From Solea solea (taxonomy: Eukaryota; Chordata; Actinopteri; Pleuronectiformes; Soleidae): a stretch of DNA of 64,000 nt. The position numbers were made by a program, and so were the translations under genes. Location of the stretch: NCBI RefSeq assembly GCF_958295425.1, contig NC_081149.1, forward strand, positions 21,176,972 through 21,240,971. Direction: 5' to 3'. The notes below the pieces were generated by a model. It had not been told where the DNA came from. It worked only from the letters and a program-made list of their open reading frames with translations, and did no database searches. Shown piece after piece: positions 1 through 15,800 of the stretch; within the stretch, counting starts at the first letter, position 1, and the number at the start of each line of letters is the position of its first letter.

Positions 1-848
1 TACCACGATATAGCAAAGTTTGCGAAATCATATATTATGATATAAGTGCTTGGCACTGAAAAGTAAATTGATTTTTTTTCATGCTAATCAACAAAAAGTT
101 TATTGTTTATTTGTAGTTAAAAAATAAAAGTGATACTTGGTATCTCAAAAGTGATTATTCCCACAATACATATCGCGAAATTTCACTGTATTATTTGCAT
201 ATGTTGACACTGCTAATCGCAGAGTAAGAGAAAAGTTTCTTGATATAAAAATCATTGCACAGAATGTTTTAGTATTGCATCATAAGATATGATTCGATTA
301 AAACTAGACACTTAGTTCTAATCAAATTAATACAATGAGAGGACATGTGGTAAAATGATGGTAAAAGCTCACTGCTACTATGGCAAGACATTAAAACAGT
401 CAATACAGTAATTATGGGGTGATATTCGCCACAGCATGCATGTTACTAAGAGCATAATTCAACATGAAATATGCCTTTATTCATGCCACTACGCCTTCCC
501 TTTTGTACTTACATTTAAGGAACCTGCTGCATATTTTGCAAATCAAGCAGATCCAATTTAACATACAGATTATGGAACATCTGTGACTTTCACACAGGTT
601 GCTTTTAGATATCTACGTTACCTAAAATGGTACTGTTATAATATAAAGCCATCCCCATGTAATGATTTGGTGTTATGTAAAGCTGTTGTACCTTAAACCC
701 AGCTTGTCCCTTTTCATGTTTCAGTATTCATTTTCCATCTTCCAGCCCTTTTCTTATTTTCTTACCTCCTCAATGCCTTTGTATATTTCAGTGCCTATCT
801 GAAGTCTGGCTTTAAATCTAGCCTGTCATTACTGTTCTGTCGCTATAG
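1..848. other. mei1 upstream intron, no gene seen
   Basis: AT-rich sequence left of the first visible mei1 exon. I see no exon with a consistent frame and no recognisable repeat. Confidence 0.6.
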
Positions 849-899
849 GGATGCTTCACACCACAGAGGACCCAGTCATTGAGGAAAAGGTTCAGCAAG
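849..899 (+). CDS. mei1: mei1 exon w1 (first in window)
   Basis: Follows CTATAG and ends before GTGAAA. It begins with two bases completing a codon from an upstream exon, then reads [16 protein letters not shown]. One base is carried into the next exon. The Met is internal, not the start. Confidence 0.85.
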
Positions 900-3800
900 G
901 TGAAAATGATGCCTTACAATGTGCACACACACATGCACAGAGACCATCTTCTTTGTGTCTAGGATAATGTTCACTCCTGGTAACTAAGGTGATCTTGCAA
1001 TGGCTTCACAACCAATTTCTAAATTTAACAATTTTGACCCTCTTTGCCATGCTGATATTCTGTCACTTCTGCACAGTGCATAGATGGAGATTTTCCTGTA
1101 GCTGGTCTTGATGCTGGCTTTGCAACAAACCAGTTTTAGCACACATCGAGTACATTTTTTTTTTGTCACACGATAACTTCACCTTTTAAGATGCAGAGGT
1201 GTTTGGTATGTGCTACGTAAGTGCTAAATGACAGAACGATTTCATGGTTTCTGTCCTAATATGTTTGAGGGACCACTTTACTGTAGTAGTCTGTTGAGTG
1301 TTCTTTTGCTGTTTGCACAGAAACTGTGTGAAGAACACACTTTCAAGTAATTTGAGCCCTATAAATAAAGCAGAGATGATTTCATTGATGATAGTAATTT
1401 TTTCACACACACCAATTAGTGATAGTAAATTTGTCCTCTGTATTTAACTCATGCTTTTTTACACATCAGTAGTGAACACACACACACAAGCCGCAGGTAA
1501 GTGCTGCCCACTGCTCCTGTGCCTGGGGAGCAATGGGGAATTGGGTGCCTGGGATTGAATCAGTGACCTTCCAGTTACAACCCCAATTGTTTTGCTCTTG
1601 GCCATGGGATGCCCTTATATCTGTGTTTGTGAAAGAAAAAGGAAAACATTTCTAGCATTAGCAAAGTCATCATGTCGAGCAACCAACTTAATGAGATCTT
1701 TTATTTTAGTTTTAACATTAGAGGTTGTGCTACTGTAATAAACAACACAGACACTAGCAAATAATGACATGAAAACAGTCCAAGAATCAGTGAAGTGAAA
1801 TCCTAATCTTTCAAGTATTTTAAAGAAATAACAAATAGAGAATTTGTTATTGGTTTTGAATTAATGAGCACCTAGAGATTTTTCTAGAAGTGTGAAACTG
1901 GTGTTAATCAATGCTTAGCTGTGTTGTTTATATGAGGTGTGCGTCTTTGTGCATGTATTCACTTTTGTGTGTTGTGTGTGTGTCAGTGCTGGTTCAGCTG
2001 ATGTTGGAGCTCCAGAGTGAGGTGTCATTTCACTTTGTTTTGGATGAGATAAACAAACAGGTGAGCCAAACACATTTATAGACATATGGCGAAACCTACA
2101 CGCACAAGCACAGAACACACTCAACATCTTAAAAATTTAACAACCCTTGTGTAAGTAGCAGCATATCCTCGAAGGGTTGTTTAGTAAACAGAGTGCTTGT
2201 TCCCCTCTGCCTGCTGCTGTGTCACCTCTTGGGGAGTAATAGAAAAGCCTCATTCAGCAGCTGGTACTGCCAGTGGAAAAAAGTAAAGGTAGTCTCTATA
2301 CTGATGATGACAGAAAGGCAAACCACCGGGTAGAGGTGCAGACAAATCTCATTTACACTCTTATATGACATGACTTACATGTCTGAAATTAAGTGGCTCT
2401 GCAGTATGAATATAACTGGATTTGTTGTCAATGTACAGTAAAATAACAAAACTGAAAAACAATTTTGGGGTGTGCGGTGCTGCTGGGGTGATTCTATATA
2501 CATATTCAAAGGTGTTCTAAGATTGATCGTTGTGTCTGAATTTAATACAGCATCTTTTCTGCTACTCTCTTGAGCTCTCTTTGGTATTACTTTCTCATAT
2601 TTTGTGTGCATGTTTCCAACTGCTTCTGTGGAGCATTTCTGAAGTCGATCTTATGCCTTTTATAACACATTGAAGCTTTACAGTGCGCAAGTCTCTCAAT
2701 GGGATTCTTTGATCTAGACAAGTTCCTTGACTCTGTTACTAGTTTTAATTATGTTTTGCTTTCCTTGTCCAGCTAAGTGACCAGCTCAAAGTGAAAGGTT
2801 TCCTGCCATCATATAACCTCCTGGGGACCCTGGTGGAAACAGTCCCCAATTTGGCCCATTGCCTGGTGACTCAGTATGGTGAGATAATGCATCAGACACC
2901 CAATCACAGTTATACAAAGAAAATAAGTGTGTTTTTCATGTGAATTAATTTTTCACGGTTATTACTTGCGACGCCAATAAGAATAACATAAATACATAAG
3001 TACATGATGCCATGAGACTGTTGGTGATATATACAGTACAGCTTGTGTACCCACAAATGTTTTCAGAATATCACATGACTGCCTTGGGAACTTTGTCAAC
3101 AGTGGATATGCAAGTTGAGGTATCTAGAGGCAGAAAGTTCTTGAACCGTGCACTGAGGTTAAGCCACAGTCAGTTACCCTGCCGAATTGTCTTTAGGCAA
3201 GAGGAGAAACCTTTATTAGCTGGAAGCTTACTGCTCTGCAGCCAACCCTAACCTATGACTTCTTTGTGCACATACACTTTCCTTTAAGGGAAACTAGATG
3301 GTCCAAAAAGAAGCTTTGAATCAGGTTGGTTTAAAAAATAAAAATAATACAAAATAAACATGCCACTCCGAACGATATAACATTATATGTGTCCTTTCCC
3401 CTGAACTGCATGAAAATAATTGCACTGTCCACTGGCTCATGGTGGAATTATAAAAAAAGTTACAAATAGGCTCATCCAAAATTGCCTTGAAACTCCCCAC
3501 ATACAGCACATGGATATATTTGTATCTGTGTAATGTGTATTGTTCTGCAGTGTTTTGAGGCAGAATATGGATGCACTTTATCATGGCCTCTCACACAAAT
3601 TTACCCAATTTACTCTCTGCTACAACCACCTGCATGATGTCCGTCTAGTCACTGAACCATTACGCTGCTCCAAGCATCTGTGTGCGTAATATAGTGTGTT
3701 TGTGTCACGCCTGAGTGCCTGTCCTTTCAGTCAGGAGTAATTGTGAATCTTATGCCAAATAAGCAGGCATCATACAGTAGCTTTGCTACAGGTCTTTCTC

Positions 3801-6800
3801 CCATGTATGTTCAGAGTATTACATGCTCCTCTGAGCAGGTGCAGGTTGTGGTGGGTTGTTGTGATGGTGATGCATAATGTGGGCTGCCACTATTGACTGT
3901 GTGTACCTGTCTGTGGTCTGTCACTCAGCACACCTCTGTGGGTCTGTTTGGACTAACGACAACAGCATGGCAATGACAACATGAGCTCAGAGAACCCAAC
4001 ACAGTTCAGTCTCTCCAGCTACCTGTCTGCCTGCCAATCAAGCTTATTAACCCTGCTGATTTTCTCACCCTGTCTATCTGCCTCAATTTTATTTTCATTC
4101 TCTTTCTCCCTCCCTCTCTTTTTTTTCTGCCTTGTTGGTTTCTGTCTCCCTCTGGTCCTAACTGAGGAGTGCATAAGACAAAACAGAGAAGATGAAGCAT
4201 CAATAGCTTAGTTTCCATTAAAACACAACTCAATAAATGCTGGTAGAAATTGGTAATAAATACTGTAAATACTGGTAATAAGGCAAATATTTGGAGTCAG
4301 TTCACTGAGATAAGCAGTAGGTGGCCACACCACAGAAGGATGAAGGTGCAACTTGATGATATAAGAACGAGTGCCAAGAAACAAGATGGAAAATGGTGTA
4401 ATTAAAAAGCATTTAGTTGCTCCTTCCTGTATATTACTGTTGTAATATTTGCTTGGTGCATTAAGTGGAGGAATGTTGTGCTTTCCCCAAATGAAGATAT
4501 AATAAAAGAGCACAACATTGTGCACCATTTATTTAATTTTCCCAGTGCAGTGAAATGCAGAAGCTTAAGAGACATTTCATTTCACATGATCTTTAAATGT
4601 CGTCTTCTGAGGTCTCTGTCGACATTCACTGATGGAAACCCACTTATTGAGAAAAAGAAAGCGAAAATGCTGATAAAAATAAGAGAAAAAGAAAATATTA
4701 AGGACTTACTTCTGTGATATGATTAGTAAACATTTCAAAAGACCAGGCGGCACTTTCAAATGTGGTTTTTCTTGGTATGTACATACAAAAATACAGAGAT
4801 AATGGTTCTTGGCTTTGGGGTTATTTACATAGGCCAGACAAATACATTTATTATAAACAGTGAAGACTGGAGGCTGGAATTTTAAAAAAGCCAGAGAAGA
4901 GACAGATGGGTTTTTATTTACAGGGTGAAGCACGGTGAAGGACAACCATAAAGTACTGTGAAAATAAATGTAGATAAGTAGATGGACTTGAGAGCAAACA
5001 TCTTTAAAAGTGAGAGCAAAAGAATAGAACAAGGCAAACAGAAATACAAATTATTGTGTTTTCTCCATCAAAGAAAGAAACAAAAATAGTTTTAGGTCTC
5101 CGTCTTTGTAGGTGTGCATCATAAAATGTAAGCAGACTTTTATTTTCCATGTGAACATGGTCTTTCTCTTTTCATCCTGTCTCTTCCTCCCCTCTCTTCC
5201 TGATACTCGCCTTTCTTCATGTCTGGCCCTCATCTTGGCTGCCTCATGTATTGTGGTTTAATCAAACATGTCTGCGAGCCTCTCCTGCCTCACACATTGG
5301 TGTTTGATCTGCTTCAGTGAGTAGGTTGGCTTGGGCTTGGCTTTTCTCCTCCGTCATCTCGTTCTGTTTCCTCTACATTCATTCTCTGTTCCTCTGTCTC
5401 CTTTCAGCTTCAGTGCTGCCTGGCACTCACCATTGCTAATTCAGACAGGCCTTTATCTTTACTTCATGGTCGTCATTCGCTCAACAACAAAAAAAGTCAG
5501 CTGTCTCTTTGTGTGGCTCATGTGTTCCCTTATCCTTTCATTAATTGTATCATGAATAATTAGATTTTATGCTGCAGTAGTTTGTTTCTTATAACTGCCA
5601 ACAAATATTATGTTACTTGCATTAACAGAGCTTGTGACAGCATATTCGTCCTTCATTAAGGCATATACTTATATGCTACTTTTTCATTTGCTCACAGATT
5701 CACTGTGGTTGATAACTAAATCTCAGTCAGCTTAGTCTTGTGCCAACATTCTTCGAGTGCAAATACACATGGTTTGGCTTCTCTTGATTTTTAATAACTT
5801 AACCTTTAAATCAGACATTTTTGTATGGATGAAATCACAAATATGTTATCTTTAATCTTTCAAATAAAAAAGAAAAACGCCAAGGTCCCCCCTCAGCCCC
5901 TTTTTATTCTGATTTAGTGCACAAATATCAAACTGTTCGCAAAATGTGAGCACTTCAGTAGCTTAAGTCCCTTCTCTAAGTGTATGTCTCAGTGATGATA
6001 GTAATCATTTTGAATTGGAAGTGTATTATTTGTCACTCAGATGTTCATTATCTACATTTAATTATTGCAGCTTTTTGGGTTTTTGAGGGTAAAACATGTT
6101 ACTTTGGCTAAATACATTTTTTACAAAGTCAAAGTAAATAAATACCAAAATGCTACCGATTACAATAACATGTATTTTAAATGTATCTCCTATCTTCTTT
6201 TGTTTGTCTTTCCCTCCACCTTGTATCCGCCTTTCACTCTCTCACCTACTCTTCTCCAAACTCAGCCTTTTCTACTATTACCTGTCTCGTTTTATCTTTC
6301 TCTTTTGAGTGCTTCTCCACCTCACCTTGTCATTTTATCATTTTTCCATGCTCCTGCCTGCTGTGCTCGGATAAACAATTTCCTATCCTACTCCTAATAT
6401 TGTTTTTTCATCTCATTCGTTTTCCCACCTGCCGTTTTGTTGTTCTCGCTCCCTAATAACCTAAAAGTCTTCAATATTTTCATCTTCAATTTTCCCTCCA
6501 TGCATGGCTCTGCCATTGTCTAATGTTAATAGCTGTAGATTATGTTAACATAAAATCAGCAAAGATTTGTTCTCAGTGCTTCGGTGCTCATTCATCTTGT
6601 CAGCTAGTTGGTGTTTTCCTTGTCTTTGCATTTCCTTGATCAGCTTATTAGTTTTACCTCACCTGTTGGTGTCTTTGTCAGCCTTATGTGTCTTTTGCTT
6701 TCACACAAACAATGCCTTTCTCAAAAAATCAGATTTTTAATTATATTTGTGAATTTCTTTTTGAGTTTAGGGTTATGATGGTCCTATGTGAAGAAGTTGT

Positions 6801-9800
6801 TCAGTAATCTAATTGTGCGATTTAAAGCACAAGACTAAAACACATTACCTAAGTTATTACATTCATACTGTATGTAAGACAATGTGTATTGTGGTTGATC
6901 AGGGTCAAATTCCACACACAATCCTCCTCTTTTATTCTGTATAAATCTTCTATCTTGTTTATGTGTTAATAATAATAGATGCTCCTCTTTCCAATCTCTG
7001 TCTTCCAGTACCCTTGCTGGAACATTTGTGCTCAGCCTTGCTCTACCCAGATGAAGCACTGAAGTCCTCAGTCCTCTATGTCTGGCTCAAACTGTTCGGC
7101 ACAGCTGGGGGATCCGCAGCGCAGTCTATACCTCTTGGCATCAGGGAAAGAGTGTGTATCCTGTTGAGTCAGACTTTGGCCAATGCAGGCTCTGTACATC
7201 TTATCAAAAATTGTGTCGGTGAGACAAATATGCCAGTTTTATTTATTTATGTATTTGAATATGTTATATGAGAAATACTCTCTATTTTGATGTGCACAGA
7301 TGGCAAACAATGCATTTTGCAAGAGAGATCAGGGCTTTTCCTTAGTTTCTGATACTCACAGTGAATGGATTTGAAATGCAGTTTACTAATCCTGCTATAA
7401 CCCCCTGACAATGTAATAGTGTCGCTCAGTTGGACGTCTGTGGACAGCTCATTGTCACTACGCATCAGCATCTTCAGTTGCTGTAATGAGTTGTTCTTTT
7501 CACTGTCACTCGTTTCACATAATTTGTCTTACAGTTCTCGTTAGTCAGACTTTAGGGTTCATCATGTAAAAGACATTGTTTTTGTTCTGCACTAAGTTTG
7601 TAACCCTGACATCCCCGCAGATTTTTAAGCCAAAATTTGAGGAAAAGAAAATGTATAATGTAATTCGAGACAAGAGGGTTTAATTATTGTCCAGAGCATT
7701 AGAGCAATCTCAGCATTGTTTTTTTTTTTTTTATGTTGAATTTTATTAATTGAGGCAATAATTAAACCACTTTGACAAAACAGGAATCAAATAGTTTTAG
7801 GGTTTTTATGCCCAGCAGATAAATATGAATCATATGCCATATTACCTTTGCGTTTAGCTGTCTAAAAGCCAAAATATATTTTTTTGTGCTGGATAAAATT
7901 AAATACTAATTGAGCTGAGCACACATTGTTTTGCTTAGGCTAGTGTCGAAAATACATATTGTAAGTTGACTAAAAGTGCTGATGTCATTAAAGTTGGATG
8001 AACATTTGAGCTGAGCATAATAACCACTTAGGTAAGACTAAAGACTATCATGAATTTGTCATGTACAAAATATAATGTAAATGGCCTACAAAGAACTACA
8101 AAGAAGTCTTTGTTTATGTATATCTGCAACTATCAGCCTTATTATAAATGTTAGTTCTTGTATACACAGTTTATAACGTTGTTTTTGGCCATGTATGCAT
8201 ACATTTATTTAACATTATCTTTTTTAATTTATGTATTTTTCATCTGTTAGGCCTGCTGTGGCTGCTGGTGCAGCAGGGAGAAATGGTGTCAGTTCTGATG
8301 AAAAGCCCTGACAGTAAGATGGTGTGTGATGAGAACCAGAACATCCACACAGGCAACAGCCAGACCATCTGCCAACACCAAGAGCAACAGCCTCTTGACC
8401 ACAGCCATTTGCCTCTCATATTGAAACAGGTCTCTGTCCAAACATCCTGCTCCCAAAACCAAGACCTTCATTCTGACTCTGTCCTTAATCATAACACAAA
8501 GTTCAAAACCTGGATTAATGTGCCTGTGAGTGAGGATTTGGAGGGTTATACCCTGGACAAATATTTGTGCTTCATGTCTGGGAAATCAATGTGGAGAGTA
8601 TGTCTAGTTAGATTGGCTCAGTCACAACTCACAGCACAGCTCATGACTTTCTTTTGTAGATCAACAGTGTGTTAGCTGTAAAAGGTACTCTTACAATGTA
8701 TAAAATTTGAACTTGCAGCTGAATATTTCTCACCTCCATCTCTTCCAAGTGTGTTGCAGAACCTCTGTAGATTTCTTTTAGCATTAGAACTTAAAGGATG
8801 TTCAGTTTGTCCATTATGATCTTTTGTAAAAACAGGGTGGTCCAAAATGGCAGTATACTTTTTTTATACTTAAAACAATTTTAAAATTGTAAATTTTAGC
8901 CTTTTAAGGAAATAATCACCTCAATCATACTTTCTCCTAAAATAATATTGAAATTTGGTGTTTTTAGAATAGAATGCTTTTGTTAACACTGCACAACCAT
9001 AGGCTCCATTTTTCAAATAATCTGACTGTTAATCAAAAATCAGGCATAGTTGTAGTAGAAATACAAATTAGAGGCAGTTGCAAAGGCAAAGAACAGCAGC
9101 AGAGCAACATGGTAATATTATACTGCAAAGACAACAGCTGATTCAGTAGTAAATAATCACTGGAACTTGAGTTACATCTGAGGACCTCCGGACCTCCGGA
9201 GGCATCATTTGTCAACACAAATCATAAGTTTAAGTCTAAGAGCCATGGGCAAATCAATTTCTTATGTTGAATAAATATTGACAATTACAAAACAAGCTAC
9301 AAATCCCAGAATGTTCTGCTGATTTTCATTCAGGGTATTGACTGAACACTGAATAAAATGTGACTAATCTTTTAGTCTCTAATACCGCCATAGGTGTAAG
9401 AAGATGGTGTCAAATGATGTCAGATGAAAAATCACTGATTTCATTTTGGCTTCAGAAGGCATGGTGCATGGCAAAGTGTTTCGGACCATGTCAATTTTAT
9501 GTTGTGAATGCACCTATTCATTGGTGATAAATTGAGATGTGGTTAGATGCATTGTTGGTATATTTCTATCTTGAGGATGTGAAAAGCGATTCCGTTTTTC
9601 TTGGCCTGAAGTGAGAGTTTGCAAAAATATCCTTCATATCTTACTGTCACTTGCAGTGTGTGTTTACTTGATTGGTGGATTCTGATTAAGCTCATAAATC
9701 ATGTCTTACAGTTGCTGCTGAGTGGTGATGAGGTGTTACAGGTGACCAGTGCTAAGTGTATTGCAGCTGTCCTGGTTCATTCTCCCAGTCAGTACAGTGC

Positions 9801-12800
9801 TCCCTTCATCAAGGCTGACATACCTGGTGATTCGCCCACACAGACATAAACAGTGTTGGGATTTACTGGCTATCCAAGCCTTTGATTTTCCCTTCTACAA
9901 ATGTTTCCCTTTGCCTCTATCTGTGTTTTCTTTTTGCACTACCTCTTTTTGTCCAATGCTTTGTTGTTTCTCTTGCTTTGGTTCTTATGGTTTCTCTTCC
10001 TACTGGCTTTTTGAATTTTGAAACTATTACTATTTTTGCTTTGCCTCTTTTCCCTCAGAATATGTTAGAGTAATACAATATTACTGTATATGTGCTAAAT
10101 TTGCATTAAGATTAATTACAGTGTTTTTAGGATGCAGTATGCTGATACACATGGGATTATCATGGTGTTTGCTGTTATTTCTTTCTCTGTTTACTGTATT
10201 CATGTCGTTAAGTTTTTCTTCTTTTTCTTTCATCATTTTCCCTTAATAGAGTTTCTGTTTGACCGTCTGTCCAGTACCAGTAGTGAGGTGCTGCTGTGGT
10301 CTGCCTACAGCTGTTTGGTGTTACTGACCGAAGACCCACTCTTCTTCTCCCAGTGTCACTCTATCTATGGTGAGATCACAGAAAACACACAGACCTTTAG
10401 CTTTTGTGTTTCATAGTACATATTAGTTAACATCTAAAAATGAATAGACATGTAAGAGAATATTGAAACGCTAAAATATTGCAATATTTTAGGTTGTGAT
10501 ATCTTGGTGATTCTTGAAAGTGCTTTAAGGATAGGGAAATATTCTTGACTGTTGTTTTCTCAGTGTTTTGCGTTGTATTTAAGCCTCCGACCATGAGTTA
10601 GCAGCAGGCTTTCAGACACTTGACTCTCTCCCCTCCTTCCACTCCTCTCACTAGACAGAATATATTTGATTTGCTCCAAGCATTACAACAGAAACCAGCG
10701 GCACATCTCCCAAAGATATTGTATAAAAAAACACTTGATATACAGAGTTAATTTATGAGGACATGGTGGATTCACTCCTTGCACTATTACGTTCTTGCTC
10801 CTGTTCAGTGCATACATGAAATCAATAGAGCAGATTCAGTGTTGCAGTAAATGAGAAAGATGCACCACTGCCACTGTTGACATGCGTGACTGTGCGTGTT
10901 TTTGAGATAGGGAGTTGCTGAAGCCTAAAGTTTAGTCAAAGCACTTACTTTAATGACTTTGGCACTGAGTAAGATTCCACTTAATGTGTTTCCTGCTTAT
11001 GTGTTGAGTATTAGAATATCTCTAATGCATCCAGTGTGTGTTTGTGTATGCCAGGTATTGAATCCCTGGTGCGCAGTTTGACGGAGGCTCTACAGCTGTC
11101 CAACTTGGAGGTGCAGAAACAAGGGCTGCTGCTCCTGACTGAGATATTGGAAAGGTCTGCAGTTTTGCTTTTCATTTGGCATAATGCTAAAAACTAATCC
11201 ACTGCACTGGATTTGCAGTTTGCAATTTTTGTTATTGAGCAAAACAAAACTCTGCAAAGTTGCTGATTTGACATAATAGTAAGAATTATTATTATAATTA
11301 TGATAATGCAGGTATGCTGGGACAAATTGCCAGTCGATCACAAGGCGCCTTTAATCCATATTCAGTGAATATGATGTTCATCATATAATGAAGGTAGGGC
11401 TGGATGATATGGCCAAAACATTATTGTTTAAAATCATGTTACAATCAGACAATAACACTAATTATCATGATAAATGTCAGATCGTTCAAAATGGAGTTTT
11501 GGTTTTAAATGTCTTTTATAGACAGAACACTTCAAACACTTAGATAGTAAGTGTTGTGTCTCAAAGTATGTTTGCACAGTGCATAACCATAATATCTATA
11601 CATATGTAATCTTTGTTATAGCTCGATAAATATTGTCATTGAATTATTTCCTAGCCAACACTTAATCCTTAAGTAATTGCTCTTGTGACATCCTCGATTG
11701 ACATGAATTCATAGCAAACTAGACTGATTTCAATTTAGTAGTCATTACAGTGCCATGCACTCTTTTCTGTGCAAGCTATAATCATATAGATTATCTGTGT
11801 AATTACTACCGAAACCACATGCTCTGTTAAACCACATGCTCTGTTAAGATAAAGATTTTTATACACCATTTTATTTGTTCACAAACTGAACAGCATTTCC
11901 AACTTAGAGGCAGTCTCCTGTAAAACATGTTAAATATGGTGCTATTGCGAGTTTAATTAGATTTGAATTAATTGTCTGCTGGCTCGCAGATGAAAATATA
12001 TTACGAGCTACTAACACACTGTTATATTTCTGCAATTTTGACACGATGTTAATGGAATGTTTCACCTGTCAGACGGCAGCAATACAGTGAGTAAATAAAA
12101 TATTTGAAATGGTGAGGGAGATGTGTCCTTCATCAGTTAAAAAGGTGTGCTTAAAATGCTGATTGTGTTTGTGTGTGTGTGTGTGTGTGTCCGCGTCTGT
12201 GCACACCTTTATGTGCATGCATGTGTTATTTAAGATGTCCTATGTGACTACTGTTGTGGCAACAGCAAACCAGTCAGCTCAACAACATCACAACAGATGT
12301 TGTGGGGCTGTGTCCAGGAGCAGAGACACACTCTGGTGATCTTTGAAATGCCAATAGGTCAGCATTATTTGTTTATGATGTGCACTTTGCCAGTCCCAAA
12401 AGAGAGAAAAAGAACGTGTTTAGGTGAGTGAGATGGAAGGAGGGTGAGGTCAGTCCCTGCTGGTATTGGCACATAAAACCAAACAATGGTGGGTAGATGA
12501 TGCCAAAGAACCGGCCGTCAGCATTTTGTTGTGCCTTTATTGACATCAGTGTCAAAATCATCCAGTGACTGATGGATGATGGATGAAGTGACTGATACTG
12601 ATACCCTTTTTGTACTTTAACCAAACTAGCACCTAGTAGCAACAACTTGTGTAATTATTTGCTTAAAACAGCGATTAGTGTTAAATGAATCATCGAGGAA
12701 CAGTGGCACATTATTAAATTGTCCGTGAATGCACTGTCATTTTTTTTATAGTATATAAATGCTTGTGTGTCTTTATGTGTACAGGCAGCCACCAAGTGTG

Positions 12801-15800
12801 CGTCTTTTCTCCAGTGGTCCCGGGTTTGTAGCGGTTTCAGAAGCTGTGATAGCTGGAGTCTCCTCCCCCTGCTTGCTGGTAGCCACACAGGGTGTCAGTG
12901 CTGCCACTGCCCTCTTCAGGTGGACAAACACACACATTTTAATAAATTACTCACACGTCGTCAAAGACACTTGTACACCAAATCCTTGGGATTATTAGTG
13001 GTCCAAACCAAGCCTTGATCCCTGTTGGAGGGACCAAGAGTGGAAATATCTGAAACTGCAATGGATGATTCAATCCAGGATTTAGAAATGCAACATTACA
13101 AATTACTTAATGATGAATGACTTGCATGCTGACCTCCTCATTCATTAACACACTGCCACTCTGTGGCTATGTAAACATTTCCATTGTTTCTCTTTATAAA
13201 TGGTTGTCACTCTTGTGTTCTCCAGGCTGAACCACCAATCCCAACCAGTACAGTACACTGAGTTAGAAAGACTGGTTGAGGCCATCACTATTCGATTCTC
13301 CGGACTCCCCCTCCTTTCCTCTGCTCATCAAAGAAGCTCTGTGAGTTACAAGATACAAAAATCATTAACTGTTGGTAATTGATCTGCCGTTTTCTGTAGT
13401 GATCCATGCTAACAATGCAGCGTCACAGAATACATCCTGTATGAAACTGAAACTGAGTTCTGTGACTGTCAGTAAAATATGTCTGGTTGTGTATTCCTGT
13501 TCCATTATACAAAATAAATATGCTTCACTGTAATCACACTAAGCCACAATTCAGAGTCGGAATTATTATTCATGAACTGTAAATGGGGCCCAAAAGGCTG
13601 AGAGTTACTGACAAAATGCAGTGTATCTCAAGGAAGAAATGTTGTTTTAGAGAAATCATTAATCACTTCTTTTGAGGAAATCTTTTCGATGATGCACTTT
13701 GATATGATGATGATGTAATGAGATTTTGAAAAAAGTTTCTTCTTTAGTTTTTTATTTTCCATCTGTCTCTGTTATTTTCTAGGGGCATGTGAAGATGTCA
13801 GGCCTCAGCACAACGGCTTCCAGGTTTGAGGCGTTTCTGCTCCAGGCCTTGGTTTGTTTTCAGGCTGTCTGCAGGTCAGCACATTCAGGTCACATGAAGG
13901 GGCTATATGTAAAACTGCGGCCACCACAATCTAAATAGTGGACAGCATTTCCCCTTTCTCCCCAGACTTAATGGTGTTGTGGGTTGCCAGCATGTCTTGA
14001 ATAAACCTTACGTTATAGACCTTTTTCATAGAGGATTTTTTTTCGTCATGTTAATAGTAGGACAAACACAGTTTTTCCTAAAAACATTAATTAGGGTACC
14101 ACTCTCACTTGCACTAAGTACTTTACACTTTAACCTGTAAAAACTATTTTCTTTCTTAAAAAAATAAACAAAAAAAAGGCTGCTGAGACAAAACAGACAG
14201 AGAGAGAGTGAGGGAAAGATGCTCTGGCATACTGTATGTATAAGGATTCCTCACAACTATCAGAATCTACGTTTTGTTGAACATGTCTCCAATGCAGCTA
14301 TAAAACAATGTTTTTGAGGGGTAGAAAGTTCTTAGAGGTTCAGTAAAGTGCATAATTTCTGACCTACAGCTGCATCTCAGTGTTTGACTAACTTTTCTGG
14401 CAACCCTGGGTGTTATAGTGCTACAAGCTGTGTTGATGGGTGGATTGCACAATAGGCCAGAACACAAAAACTAAACATAAACAGAGTTTGTGATCCATAA
14501 GTTAAAATTTAAATTGTGAATATACTGGATGAACCCTTGTTATGAGTGAAGCCAATATTTCAAGTATCTCCTTAATAATTGACAATAAAAGTCTTTGAAT
14601 CTTGAATCTTAATCTCTGATGACATGGTAATTTTCTGACTTTCTTATTAAAATACATTTTCTTACACAATGTACAGTACATTTAAAGATTCATATTTACA
14701 AATTGCAGAGTTAATTTGTGAATTTGTTCTTAATTTTGTTGTGTGCGCCCAAGGTTGGCTGAGGATTGTGCGTCAGAGCCTGTTCTGAAGGAGAATGCAT
14801 TCACAGCTCCAGATAAACACAGCCATGCTCAGGACTCAATGGAGTCCCTGTGTCACTGCCTGCTTCGCTGCTGTGACTCCATCTGGATACCCACCGTTAC
14901 CGTGAGAGCTGGACACACACAGTCACATTTATCATCTTCTCATTTCAACCTTCTAGCTCTGTCGGACACTCTTGCCAAACACTTGAGAAAATGATCCTAC
15001 ACTCCCCGCCTTCTTCTTTCAGAGAAATAGGTCACAGTGATTATCATGCTCTGCCTGGTGGTTACTCTAAATAACTTTATTAATAAACACAGCCACACAG
15101 GCTCCGTCTTCATTAGCTTTGTGTACACATAGACATTTTAGCCATCCATCAGTGCCTCTGCTCTAATGCAATTAATTGATATTTTTCTACAGTTGCTTCC
15201 ATTTCATTTGAAAATCAGTCAGACAGTAAACATGAATTAGAGTTGATATTTTAATCAGTTGTCTGTAATTTGCTGTTCATGTTTAGAGGACGTGCGAGTG
15301 TGCACTCAACGCTCAGATACTGCAGTACTTCTACTCCGTCCTGTCCTCCCAGTTCACTCTCCTCCCTCCTCTCATGCCGGTTTTTGCAAATAAGCTAGGT
15401 GAGTCTGTAACACTGTTTTCCTATGAATTCGCTATTAAACTGTTCTATTTTTTTTTTTTTTTTTTTAAACAATCATTATGGTGTTACTTCACCTCTTTGC
15501 ATTGGATATGATTATATCTGTATCACTATCTTAGTAAACAATTTGAAGTAGTAGACAACAAAATGCCACAGGCCACATTTTTCTGTTTGAACCAGACCCA
15601 AGCTCAAGAGAGAGCTAACCAAGCCCGATCTGACCCCAACAGATTTTGTGTTTCTGTTTGGCTTGAGTGTGATGCAATTTATGTAAACTGCACTGATGGT
15701 GTGTTACCCTGTCTGTGACGAACAATATGCTCATACAGTCCTTGGGTATAGCCTTTATAGATGTAAGCATAATAATCAGCACATAAAGTCTATATATTTT

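Noticed and set aside
4006..4233. Open frames on both strands around 4.0-4.2 kb
   Set aside because: Both arise from a pyrimidine-rich tract in an intron. They have no splice context in the mei1 frame.
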